Source: Trichopria drosophilae
Lineage: Eukaryota; Arthropoda; Insecta; Hymenoptera; Diapriidae
Reading direction: 5' to 3'
DNA: 64,000 bases
Assembly (NCBI GenBank): GCA_030407085.1
Contig: CM059583.1
Location: forward strand, 210,116,001 to 210,180,000
Position 1 is the first letter of the stretch. Each line of letters starts with the position of its first letter. This document shows positions 1 through 12,200 of this stretch, piece after piece. A model generated the notes under the pieces. That model saw only the letters and a program-made list of their open reading frames with translations. It was not told where the DNA came from and made no database searches. Both the position numbers and the translations under genes were made by a program.

Positions 1-2226
1 TCAATCAAGTATTTCGTATTGAAATATGAGTTACAACAAATCGGAAGGTACATGTCCTATTATTTTCGTGGTCGCTGTTGACATTTGCATATAATTATAA
101 TGTATGGGTTTTTGCATAAATATTAAAAAAATGAGGTTTTCTTTTTAGGTAGGGGAAGAGCTCCGGTTGTGGGAACCCTTTTGTTTTTAACGAATAATTT
201 TTGACAACATTCATATTATGCAGTCATATGTATATCAGTGGAAAGCTAGATACCTTAGCTAACTCCTGTAAAAGAATTAAATTGATTCCTTGTAAAAGAA
301 AAATAAGCAATGTATACGTAATGTAGACGCATCGTTAGCATACATTTATTGGACGCCGTAGCTTGAATAGAATACGTATACGGGTACTTTATTGTACTAG
401 TACGTTTTAAGGCACTTTATTGTACTCTTTTCATCGTGTACGATAAAGCGCTACTTAGTGTACGCAAATCGTGCACGATAAAACGCGGAAATCGTACGGA
501 GTTACATAAAATATTAAATACTTCGCTTCGAAACAATTCACACCGATTTATATCACTTTGAAAACAGTGTACAATTACTTTTCTGTTTATTTATTTCAGC
601 TCGGTTTTATTATGCTCGCTGCTACGACGGAAATATATATATATATATTCTTTCGGTATTAACACGAAAGCTGCATAATGTCAACATACACGTTTTACAA
701 TACTCAGTTCAGTCCGTATGCTTCTTGTCCCAATTTATAAAGAGGGGTCCACAATCGGGACGTGCCCATAACCGGCGCACTTCCCCTATATACTTTTTAA
801 ATTCATGTTTTCACCCCGATATCGGATTGCTAATGCGCTAAAACTTATTGAATCGTGGACCCAATAGCTGTACTAAAAAGTTACCTTGGGGGATTTATTA
901 AATTCAAAATCGAGGATCCAAATAGGAACTCTGAATTGTAAAATTCAAATGCATTCTGATTAAACAGTTGGGATTAAATGACCAGTTAAATTACTTTCAT
1001 CTGTAATCAACATCAGATCCTATAGAATAGTCTGGATTTGTAACATAATATTCAACGCAGTCATCTCTTTCAGCAGTTTCTATCAGGTCTTGGATAAACC
1101 TTTTGTGTTTTAGCGTGGTTGTGGAAATGAATAGATATAGATGTAGTGGGTTGTATTAATTATTTTAGTTTATTTTTAGTTAGATACTCGACTGTACAAT
1201 TGAAAGTCCAACTATCTCTTTCGATTACATATTTCATGTACAGAATTCTGCACATGCGCAATATAACAGTAATGGTTTACACATCCAAGTCACATACAAT
1301 AAATTAACTTATACACCTTTTATACTACTTTTTTTCTCTGACATGATGATCGTCAAAAGCAAACAAAATGAAATTATTAAAAGAAAATTGATATTTTTAT
1401 TATATATTTATATTGCCTAATTTTTTTTCAATCTCTTGTATTTGATTTTTATTCAGAAGTACAGAATCAGTCTACGATAATGCGCCTGCACAGTTATGCA
1501 CCTCATATAGACACAATGTAGTTATTCCAGCGGCCGATTGTCGTATTCATGACTATCGCAGCGCCTTTTTGTATCCGTTAGAGAACTGGGTTTCTTTTTT
1601 GTATACAAGATCAGTTATAATAGATAAACCGAATGTTGCTTGGAGACGTGTCGATACCTTGTATTAGTATTTGAATTTTTTGCTTGTTGATAGATCGTGA
1701 GTAATTTTTGTTTTGGATTTCAATTATTTAGTTGTGTTATATTCAAATTCTGAATGATTGACCGCCAACACCTCCTGTAAACAATTTCATTCGAATCGAA
1801 GCCATTTTTCGCATTTTCGTCCGCCATACAGGATACGCCATTTTAAATTTTACCATTCAAAGTTCAGATTTTTATACAGCCTACTCCAAAATATCATACA
1901 TATCGTTAGGATGAATATAATGTTTTTTAATTCGCGATTTTGAATTTAATAATTCCACCAAGATTACTTTTTAGTACAGCTATGGGGTCCATGATTCAAA
2001 TATGTTTTAGCGCATTAGCAATTCGATATCGGGGTGAAAACATGAATTTAAAAAACATATATACCTAAAAAAACCTCAATTTTTTAATATTTATGCAAAA
2101 AACACATATAAATCGCAAATTTATGCAAATGTCAACGACGCCATTGAAAAGAGCGACCTCGAAAATAATAGGACATATACCTTCCGATTTTTTTCTAACT
2201 CCTATTTCGATACGAACTACTCGATT
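1..2226. mobile_element. Inverted-repeat element with ~300-base arms, no coding sequence
   Basis: The left arm (1-151 continued at 787-923) and right arm (about 1930-2226) are inverted copies. For example, AAATCGGAAGG..TGTCCTATTATTTTCG near 38-70 is matched in reverse near 2160-2195, and TTTCACCCCGATATCG occurs in reverse complement on both sides. The ~1-kb centre has no ORF of note. The left edge may continue before position 1. It is most likely a non-autonomous DNA transposon, class not determined. Confidence 0.7.
152..786. mobile_element. 635-base MITE nested in the left arm, TA target duplication
   Basis: It begins GGGGAAGAGCTCCGGTTGTG and ends with the reverse complement of GGGGAAGTGCGCCGGTTATG, a ~22-base terminal inverted repeat. 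It is flanked by TA on both sides (150-151, 787-788). Comparing the interrupted left arm with the intact right arm of the host element shows a single uninterrupted TA site, so the insertion is defined by an empty-site copy in the same window. TA duplication suggests Tc1/mariner-type mobilisation. Confidence 0.75.
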
Positions 2227-2440
2227 GCAAATGAATAGAAAAAAATTTAATTTCAGTCCTTAATGGCTTAAGTTCAATAGCAAGTTTTATCCGATAATTT
2301 CTAGTTTCCCACTATTAGATGATATGTAATTGTAAAAAAGGAAACTGAAAAACATGATCCAAATTTAATAATGTGTGCCTTAAAAAGTGTTGAATTTAGA
2401 ATATCTGTTAATATTCTGCTGCATTTCGGTATAACAGAAA

Positions 2441-2648
2441 CTGGCCGGCGAACAAAGTTCCGAAAATCAACATACCGAAAGGCCAAAGTTTCGATATAGC
2501 ATGGCTCCAGCGTGATTTTCTTCATTTTATCTTTGAAAATTTGGCCAAAAGGAAGCAAATTAAAATACCCTGGACGCACGCAATATCGAAATTATTATAG
2601 CCTTTCGGGATTTTGATTTTCGGAAGTTTGTTCCCCGACCCAGAAAGT
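2441..2648. mobile_element. Short MITE-like inverted repeat
   Basis: TTCCGAAAATCAACATACCG (about 2458) is answered in reverse complement by ..CGGGATTTTGATTTTCGGAA (about 2607-2626), with arms extending to roughly 60 bases around a ~90-base centre. No clear target duplication was found. Confidence 0.5.
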
Positions 2649-3351
2649 CATCATTGATGAAACAATATTGCAGTAAACGAAGTATGGACAGGAATATCTC
2701 CGATCACATGGAAGTGGTTTGGTATGATTTTCACAATAATTTGTAAATATATCACATCTTCATCATCGTCATCACTGGAATAAAATTTCTTCATGCTGTA
2801 TCATTTTCTTTGAATTTACCGTTATGGTTATAATTTTGCAACTTTAAGTTTATTATTCCATTGCATTTCAATAAAAAAATATAGTTTAAACTATAAAAAC
2901 AATTGTTTGTATATTATTTTTTTATAATAATTTTAAAAAATCGGTGAAAATGCAGTTTCGCCACGGCGCCCCGATATCGGCGAGTAGCCCCGTGATTTTA
3001 TGTTTTTTTAAAATATCCTTAGCGCGTTATTCGTAAAACATACGCCAAAAGTGTTACGTAGAAAGTGTTAGCTATGAAATTACCTATCAAACGACACCTG
3101 GCGTCAACCGAAATATGAAATACACGAAGAGATATGGCATACAGAAAAAATCCTCGCCGCTTTACCCCGCCTTGCCCTGCATTGATTTCACCTGCTTTAG
3201 GCTCTTTTGCATTGGAAAATCCAAGTGTCACTGGCTGCATATTTTTTTTTCAGTGAAATATAACTTTAATAGTGTAGGAAACACAAATAAATGGTTTTTA
3301 GAATAACGACCAAGGGATAGAGTAGTTCTTAATATATCATCTTATCTACGT

Positions 3352-3510
3352 TTGAATGAAAAAATAATAATATACGCCGATGACACAGACCTACAAAATG
3401 AGACTGACCTCCTTGCCAAAAAACCTGACTACTTTTCGGAAGGGTTTCGCTGCGCTGAATCCAAATCTAGTCGCAGAATTCCTAATTCACTTTCTGATAT
3501 TCTAATCTAA
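3352..3510 (+). pseudogene. Fragment of a reverse transcriptase (YADDT motif)
   Basis: An open stretch reads KIIIYADDTDLQNETDLLAK, which carries the catalytic YADD box of non-LTR reverse transcriptases in a plausible context. No other RT domain is visible on either side, so this is a very short remnant. The 3510-4835 stretch that follows is AT-rich with dispersed repeats and no recognised gene. Confidence 0.4.
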
Positions 3511-4835
3511 ACATGGGAAAAGCAACGTTCTTTCTCATTTTGCGTTTATGTATATTGGTGATTCTGCTGAAAAGGAGCGGGTATCCGAAAAATTTTATGA
3601 ATATGTGTTTTGCTGAACGACCCATTATAAAGTGAAAAACTAATCTGTCCAAAATATATTGTTATTGTTATACTTTCATCCGATTAACTTGAAATTTGTT
3701 CCTTGGGAGTTTCGGGGTCATTAATTGCAGATCGGTTGTCAGAATTTCGAAATTTGAATCTGTTAAAATGGCGGATCCAATATAGGGGACGAAAATCTGT
3801 AATATGGCCGATTAAGCAGAAGTTTGTCACCTCTACAAAGTGAGGTGTCTATATTTAAAGCATAATGTATGATGTGAAAATGATTATTTATATTGTTGAA
3901 TACGTTTTAATGGTAATGAAACACGATGATACTATTTTTGTGAAAAAGTTAGGTGAAATTTCAAGAGCTCGTTCGTGATTAAAAAATGTAAAATATACTG
4001 TCTTTAAATCGGTGAAATGATAATTAAATGACATTGGTTTATGACCTGATTTATGCAGTATTTTTTTATTGGAAAACTTTTATGTAAAAGTTGGAAATCA
4101 TTAAAAAAAAAAATTGAAGGTTGAACTTTTTAAAGAGTCGATGCGCCGGGACTTTACGACGAGTAATTACAATCGAATTAAAAAAATTGAAGCTGTTGTG
4201 CAAGCTATATTAATAGAATCTGCCATTATGAACGTTTAAAAACCAATTCGTGACGGATTATTAATCAGTGAACTGTAAAATTCCGAAATATTAAGTATTG
4301 TACATTTTTATGAATTATTAATATCCGATAACGGATTCGTAGTCAGTGACCTCAACAATATAATGCAGGTATAATAAGAGGTACAGTCTATGATTCGGTT
4401 GGTAGTTTTTGTAAACAATCCATAGTGCATGTACAATCTCAAAATTGGGAGGAGGAAATGGTGTCTTAGTACTTACAGGTTAGGATGCCCCAAAACAGTG
4501 GTACGGAAAAAAATTCTGCCGCCAGATTTGTATTGACCAGTAAAAATAAACTAAACCAGCGACAACAAATACAAATTTTCACTTTCACGAGTATAGGTAT
4601 TATATAATTCAGAGGTGTACGTGTACTTATAATGCTCCGGTTTCTAGACAAAAATATTCTGTTGGCCTGCGAATTGTATTTAATGTGGTTTTACGTAAAA
4701 AAGACTTGCTTGTAATTTAACAAGTAATATTTATCATGTTTTGTTGGTTTTGGAAATTATTAAATATTTGATCCTGTATTTTTTTACATATGTTAACATT
4801 TACAAATGTTACATGTTATCTTAATGGATTTACAG

Positions 4836-6208
4836 CCGTTTCCCACGAAAAAGGAAAGATAACCGTCCTCCAACTAAGTGCATTGTTAAAGCAGGCTGAT
4901 TCGTCGAAACGGAAACTAACTCTAACTAGATTGGCATCAGCACCAATTCCTTTCACCGTATTGTCAATGACCGGTAATCAATGGAACGAAGACTTTCTTG
5001 CTGTATGCGGTCTCAAAGATTGTCACGTTTTGACGTTCAATAATTCAGGAACAGTGTTGGATCATTTGGTTTTGCATCCGCAACTGGAGACTGGAAATTT
5101 TATCATAAAAGCGATTTGGTTGCCTGGCTCGCAAACGCAGTTGGCTCTAGTCACCGCTGACTTCGTCAAGATATACGATCTGTCCAAAGACGCGCTCAGC
5201 CCGCAATATTATTTCTTAGTACCTACTGGAAAGATTCGAGATTGTACGTTTATTCACTCGGATAATAACGAGTTTCACTTATTGCTTATGTCTTCGGCTG
5301 GGAATATATACAGCCAGGCGATGGATGAAGAAAGTATGGCAAGGCACGGTCCATTTTACGTGACCCATACCTTGGAAGTTTATCATCCGGACATAAAAGA
5401 CAATGGTCTAGTTTGCGGTGGCGGAGTATCGATCTATTACTCTCACACGTTACAACTTTTGTTCTTCAGTTACGCCAGCGGCAAGAGTTTTGTCGCGTCT
5501 CTGAAGTACGTCGATGACACTGATTTGGTAACCATGATTAATTTAGCTAGTAAAACAAATGGAAACAAGTCGAACAACAATCAGCCACAACCGCTGTGCC
5601 AGTGGAGCGAAGTAGCGAATCATCCTGGACTTGTATGTTCGGTACTGCAGACTAGCAATAACCCTGTTATTCTGATGATCAAACCAGACACGATTATGAT
5701 TCAAGAGATCAAGGTTGTACCAGCTAAGGCAAAAATCATGGATATGGTGGCAATACGACATCCAAGCTCGAATGCGGAGCATCGCACTACGTTGATTTTA
5801 TTATGCGAAGATGGCAGTTTGAGGATTTACATGGCTGCCATGGAACAGACTGGATTTTGGATGTCCTCCCGAGTCCAGCCAGTCGGAGTTATAACAACGA
5901 TCAAACAAACGAGAAAAAAGAAAACGACCAAGGTCGGGAAACCTTCGGGTTCGGTGACTTTCCCCATCGACTTCTTTGAGCAGTGTCAAGCGATGAACGA
6001 TGTTGAATTTGGAGGGAACGATCTACTCCAGGTTTACAACGTTGCGCAAATCAAGCACAGGTTGAACGCAACAGGATTGTACGTAGTATCCACGAAAGCA
6101 ATGGGCTTTATTGTTGAAGTCACCAACAGCGACGTCTCGTTGGTTATTACTGGAATTCGCGTACAGCTGGGCACGCAAGATCTTCAGAGAACACCTATAT
6201 ACATCGAG
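4836..6208 (+). CDS. UBR4: UBR4 exon: beta-propeller-like region
   Basis: This single 1,373-base exon carries the part of UBR4 that reads like repeated WD40-type blades. Recognisable conserved runs include [74 protein letters not shown] and [11 protein letters not shown]. The exon ends at ..YIEV-type sequence with donor GAG|gtatag at 6209. It most likely belongs to the scaffold, not to the catalytic module. Assignment to UBR4 rests on recall of the human sequence; the blade count was not established. Confidence 0.95.
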
Positions 6209-9200
6209 GTATAGTTTCAACATTACTTAATTTTACCTTGACTTTTTTATATATTAATAAAGTCATTAATTGTTAGAAAAGATTTTAACGGAAAGATAAC
6301 AACTGAGAAATTTTGTGTAACAGATTTTTGGTAGAAGTATAATAACAACTTTGACTCGAAGTCGGTGGTTCGACATACCTTTAACGCGAGAAGAGAGTCT
6401 TCAAGCCGATAAAAAAATCTCTATTACTTTTGGACCATCCCAGGATCCAGACGGAGTCATAATGGTTGATTCAATTAAAATGTAAATTATTCGGAATTTA
6501 TATTAATGTGCAAGAAGGTCTCTTTTATAGGCGACTGTACTGACATGAATTTTTTCTTGGTTATGGTTAGTTACGGAAGAACTAAAGATGCCTTCGGTTG
6601 GCCCGAAGAACCAGAAGAGGTACCTGCTGGACAAACGACTCCAGCGCAGCCAACAGCCGGTGCTGCCATCACTAACGACGCAGAAAACACAACTATCTCA
6701 CCAACCCCTTTAACCTCAATTGACAAGTAAGGAACATTTTTCGATGTTTAAACGTTTTTCTTCCGTATAATATGATCATGCTCTTAATTTATTTCTGCAT
6801 CCTAATATTGCTCTTTTGAATTTCCTTACATTTTCTCACAAAGAAATGTCCAGCGTTACGCTAGTATTTATTCATTCGAGTTCGGGAATAGGGTTCACCA
6901 GTGCCTTTTTATCGGTTTTAATTGTTAATTTAAAACATTAATTCTACCTTAATGTGACATTTAATAATATTTAGAATTCTACACGAAACGGTTGTTAAGG
7001 TAGCTATACTTGGACTTTTCCTGGTGTGCCCTTCTCTCCCCTGGCGTAATTTAAAAAGAATCATATTTACCCCTGTAAACGTCGTATTCCATTTTTAGCT
7101 GAGAGATTTTTTTATCAATTACATAAGAGAAATAGATTAAAATAAGTCTAAGAGAGAGATAGAAAGTTTGTGTTAATGTAAAACTCGTGAAGCTAATGAT
7201 AGACTGCGACGCATTTATTCAAGAATCAGTCTAACGTGGTTAAAATACGTAGATTTATATCATATTTTTCTTTTGTTTTCTCATCTTAATGCATCAGACC
7301 GACAAAGGATGACTCTATCAATATTGAGAGGTAAGCTTTTTAGGATATATGAAGGTGGCGTGTAAAATATCGTTGTCCGGAAACTGACGCGATTGTTGTG
7401 CAGTTGATAGCATCACGAAAGAGTACAAGAATTATGAAATTAAAAAAGATTGCTATTGCTTTTCAGAATGGTTTCGAGCATTCTCGAAGTCTTGGAATCT
7501 TCGTTTACGTTATCTTCCAACGACGACACCAAGTCGGCATTGAGAGAAACCGTAATAGATGTAGCTTCAAGCCTGTTGACTCTTCCAACGCCACTTAGTG
7601 TCCAGGTGCATACCACTGCACTTTTAGCAGCATTGCATAATTCGAAAACTGTTTACCATTCTCATAAGGTGATCAGAGATATATATTACTATTTTCTGAA
7701 ATGCATAATTTTTATAAAGATCACAGACGTTCAGGATACGAATCCGGTTTAACAAACTGAAATGCTTTGATTTTTAGGACCAAGTTCTGCTGATGCATGT
7801 CCTCGAATCTCTGAAAACTATGAGAAAAATTGAAGACCCTTGTAATATTGATGCCGAAAACTTTTATCGGCTGGTTTTAATCGTTCGAAGCATTGCTGTA
7901 GCAAGACCGCATAATCTCGCGAAATTTGCCGGACAACATACTAGCAAACCAATAGACGAAAGAAAAAGTGAGTTATCCAAAGCTATTTTAAAAATGATGA
8001 CATAGCTATTCCAAGTTTAAATATGTTAATCTATATTGATCTTTCACTTTTTCGTGGTAGTTCCAATCTTCCAGGCAGACAGATCTACCGAGGAAGCTAA
8101 AGCTGCGAAAACCGACAATCCGCAGTTGGTGGTACAACTGATGGATGTTCTGTGGGCATTGCACGCTGCTTATCCAAAGAATATGGCGCTAGCCCCTGTT
8201 GTCGTTCCAGGCCTTACACATACGGAATCGACGATTCACGCGATTGTCGAAATAATCCACGCTTTCACAACCTGTGACGTGGAGGGGAATACCCCTCTAG
8301 CCGCCAAACTCTATCTGCAGTTGCTTTTGTGTTCCGATACGAGCATTAGCTTCAGCGCCAAGCAGGCAATTATTAAAGTGTTGCGACCTCGGTACAAAAA
8401 GAGAAGAGTTTATATTCCAAGTCCCCCACATTTTAGTACTCATGGTTAGTATATTGTACTATTTCCATAAAGTATTTTCGCATACTGAATTTAGCTGAAT
8501 CCAACGATTACAATTAATTCACATAAATATAGGAGTATCTAGTGAAATCGAAGCAAAATCTGCAACGACTGCTTCAGTTTTGCCACCTTCTCAAGAAGTC
8601 CCTGAAGCTGAAGAACCCTATGATGTGGATAATGTTGTACCGATGGAGCTGCTTGGGGCCGATGCTAGTCAAGCGGCGACAGCGTCTCGTGCTTCGAACC
8701 CATTGGAAGCACTCCTCGCGCCTGGAGGTTTTCCGCAGTTGCTCGACATTCCTCAAGCAGAAGACGACGAAGCAATGGTTGAACTCGCTATTGCTTTAAG
8801 TCTTCAAGATCACGAGGGTGGTGGTCAGCTTCTTCAGGCATTAGCAGCCCAAGGCCTTGCACAGGCTCAGGGTACTGGACAGGTATGTGCCCTAGTTTTA
8901 CCGGCACCCTTATTATATACGCAGAGTACAATTGTTTTAACGTTTCTTTTTATATTGCAGAATCAGGAAGCCGGTCATTACTCAGATACAACAGCTTCGG
9001 CCGGGGGTTCGGATGACGAAGGATCAACGGCTGCCACAGACGGCAGCACTCTCCGTACGTCTCCAGCAGAACAGGTTTGGAATTTTTATTTATGCTCTTG
9101 ACGTATACTTTGTCAGCACGTATCAAGGATTGTTCCTTTTAAATGACTCTGATTGATGTACAATTAGGGTGGAAGCGGCGGGAGCAAAGGCAGCGAGAGC

Positions 9201-12200
9201 GGGGGTAGCGAAAGCGGAGGCAGTGTAGTCGACAGCATCATGGGCGAACACAGCGTATCTGGTCGCAGCTCTGCATACGGTGATGGGACGGTAGAAGGAA
9301 TTTCATCCGCGGTGACCGGAACTAGTCAACCTGCACCTGCTATAGACACTGCTCCTATCAGTGCTCCCGCAACTTTTGCTGTAAGTAAAATTCGCTATTT
9401 TTCTCTAATATTATTCATTGCTGGGAGTTAAATAGAGCGTTTATGAAACATCATTATTAAAAGTGTAACGGCCATTTAGAAATAAACATTATTTATGAAT
9501 TTTACACATAATTACTGACAAGAACCATTAGTATCGTTACTAAAAACAATAACAACCGATTAGTCCCCCATTGTTAAGGCTTCGGCACAGGAAGAAACTG
9601 GAAGGAATGATCCAGGGGTAGAACCAGAAAACGAGATGACATGTGAAACGACGACGAACCTTCACGATGTTCGTCTCCTACTCTTGAACAAATTGATGGA
9701 ATTCATTCCTCAACTATCAAATGTCCCGGGCGTGCGTGCCATTCCTTTTATGCAAGTACGTGTACCAGAATATTCCTAGATTTGAAAACTATGCCGGAAA
9801 ATTTTCTAAATTTCTATATTGATAGGTCGTATTGATGTTAACTTCGGACCTGGATGGCCAAGACGAAAGGGATCGAACTTGTGTTGAGTCATTATTAAAT
9901 TTACTTGTTAAGGAACTAAGTATGGATGTGCCAGATGTTTTGGATGTCTGTCAACGTACCAATAAGAGAGAAATTCATCTCGTCATTATGCGCTTATTAA
10001 GTACGTCCTATATTTTACGTCATTCTTTCTCAGTATTTGCTGCCTAAAAGAACTTTGTCTGTATAACCTAAAATTGTAGGTGTACTGATGTCAAGGTCGA
10101 AATACAACGTGAAAGGGCAACCGGAAAGTTTGAACTTTGCTTCGCAGATGACGGCGGTGATTTTAAGCGAAGCCGGGGTTATCGACTACTGCTTAAATTT
10201 ATTGATAGCAATGTTAGAATACTGGAAAACGTAAGTATTGACCAAGTCTGGTATATCATTGATCCGACTTTTCCTCTTATTTTTTATTACAACTTGATTT
10301 TCGTTTTGGGTTTGTATTAGCGTTTCCAACGAAGAGCCTGGCGTTGTAACCGGTGGCCAATTGTTGAAAGAACATTTAACAACGTCCCCGCCGGATATGT
10401 CACCTTTTTTCCTTCGCCAATATGTTAAGGGACACGCCAACGATGTTTTCGAACCATATCCACAACTATTAACCGAAATGGCATTGAGGTTACCCTATCA
10501 AGTTCACAAATATTCTGAAAATAGTACTGCGCAGCCAACCTTCGATCAGGTATAGAATGCTAGTTTTCAATATTTCTTAATAAATAAATAAATTCTTGAA
10601 AGACTAAATATGTCCCAGTAAATCAGGAGATACATCTAAAGCTTTCTTTCTTTTTCTACTTAACAGCAGGCGTGGTACTATTACCTTTGCGAATACATGA
10701 TGTCATATCAAACGCCGTACGTTCGACGACAAGTACGGAAATTGTTATTGTTCATCTGCGGAAACAAAGAAAAGTATAGACAACTTCGGGATCTCCACGC
10801 TTTAGTGTCCCACGTTAAGGTAAAAATATTCTTACAGTACATTAAGGATTTATTACATGGTACTCCTTATACGTTGGTATTTACCTTATTTTCTTGACAC
10901 ATTAAGCTCGAAACCTACAACTTGTTTTTTTTCGCCTTTCTGCTCTCATTTCTGATAAGTTCTACAGGTCCATCAAAAGTCTATCCCTTTGACCAGACCA
11001 CATATTCTCATTTATTTTTCGATGCTGAATCCCAATTGGTCAAAATAAAATAAAAGTAAATTAAAATAAAAGTCAAAATATTGTTAGTACGTTGTAAACG
11101 GTGAACTGTGTATTCGAAAAGATTAAAAAATCTTTCCACTCCATGAATAAACTGTACTTCAGCTGAAAATGCTGAAACGTAAACAAATTTCTCCATATCG
11201 AATCCGTCATTTTGAATTTTTTTAATCATAATCAGAATTTTCCGAAATCTCTGATTATATGATTTAAGAAATTATCAAGCGTCATGGGAATGAAATAAAG
11301 TAAACCATTCCGTTAATATGAGTAGAACAGGCAAATTACCGATGTTATCGACTTTGAGAGATTCGTATTTGCAGGAAACATTTTTTAAAGCAAACTACCC
11401 TCATATTCTTCAAGTACAAGTATTAATAACACGTTTGTAGTCGTTTACTGCATGAAGAAACCGTTTCCTGATTAGAATTGGTCGTTTAAAAAAAAAGAAA
11501 TCTTATAAAAATCGCGCCATTTTACCAAAATTTTCTAAAAACATCAAGTAAATCCAAAAACATCAAGAAAATGTCACTACATGGAGTAAAAAACTAACAG
11601 TGATTTGATTAAAATTTGAGAGCCCAAAGTCGCAGTTTTCAATTTTGTGTTATTCAGGCGTTAATGGGTTAAATGTTCATATCATCAAAAACATTACTTG
11701 AAAAAAAGATATATATGTATTAAACAAAAAAAATTTATCAAAAATATAAGAATTATTTTCAAAAAACAGTGAAATCATTTAAAAAGGCCGAATTTATTTC
11801 AATTTCAATTTTTCGTTCTGTATATTTTTATTTTCATTGTTAATAATCAGAACTCGTGTAAAAAGGGCAATGTACCGCAGAACTCTTCCGTAAATAACTT
11901 TGAATCAATGAATAATCCGAATTATGATGAGATGTTGTGATTTCATTTGTCAAGTTGACATCTCAGGCCCTTAAAATCCGAATTTCTTCTAGTAGATTCT
12001 AGTTGATATGCTAGCTTCACATAGGTAATGGAATGTCGAAATTATTTTTAGTCGGTGCAACAGTGCTGCAACACCGGGGGTTACGATCCGCTAGAGGCAC
12101 GACCGCATTCTATAAATCTGCCATATGATTCGCTAGTAGAACTCATAGAACATTTGAAGTCTTGCGTGGACATAGCAACTATTCGCACAGGAAACTGGCA

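Noticed and set aside
4790..4835. Upstream continuation of the first UBR4 frame, starting with ATG
   Set aside because: It crosses a good acceptor (TTTACAG) and shows no UBR4 similarity; conserved sequence starts right after the AG, so this is intronic read-through.
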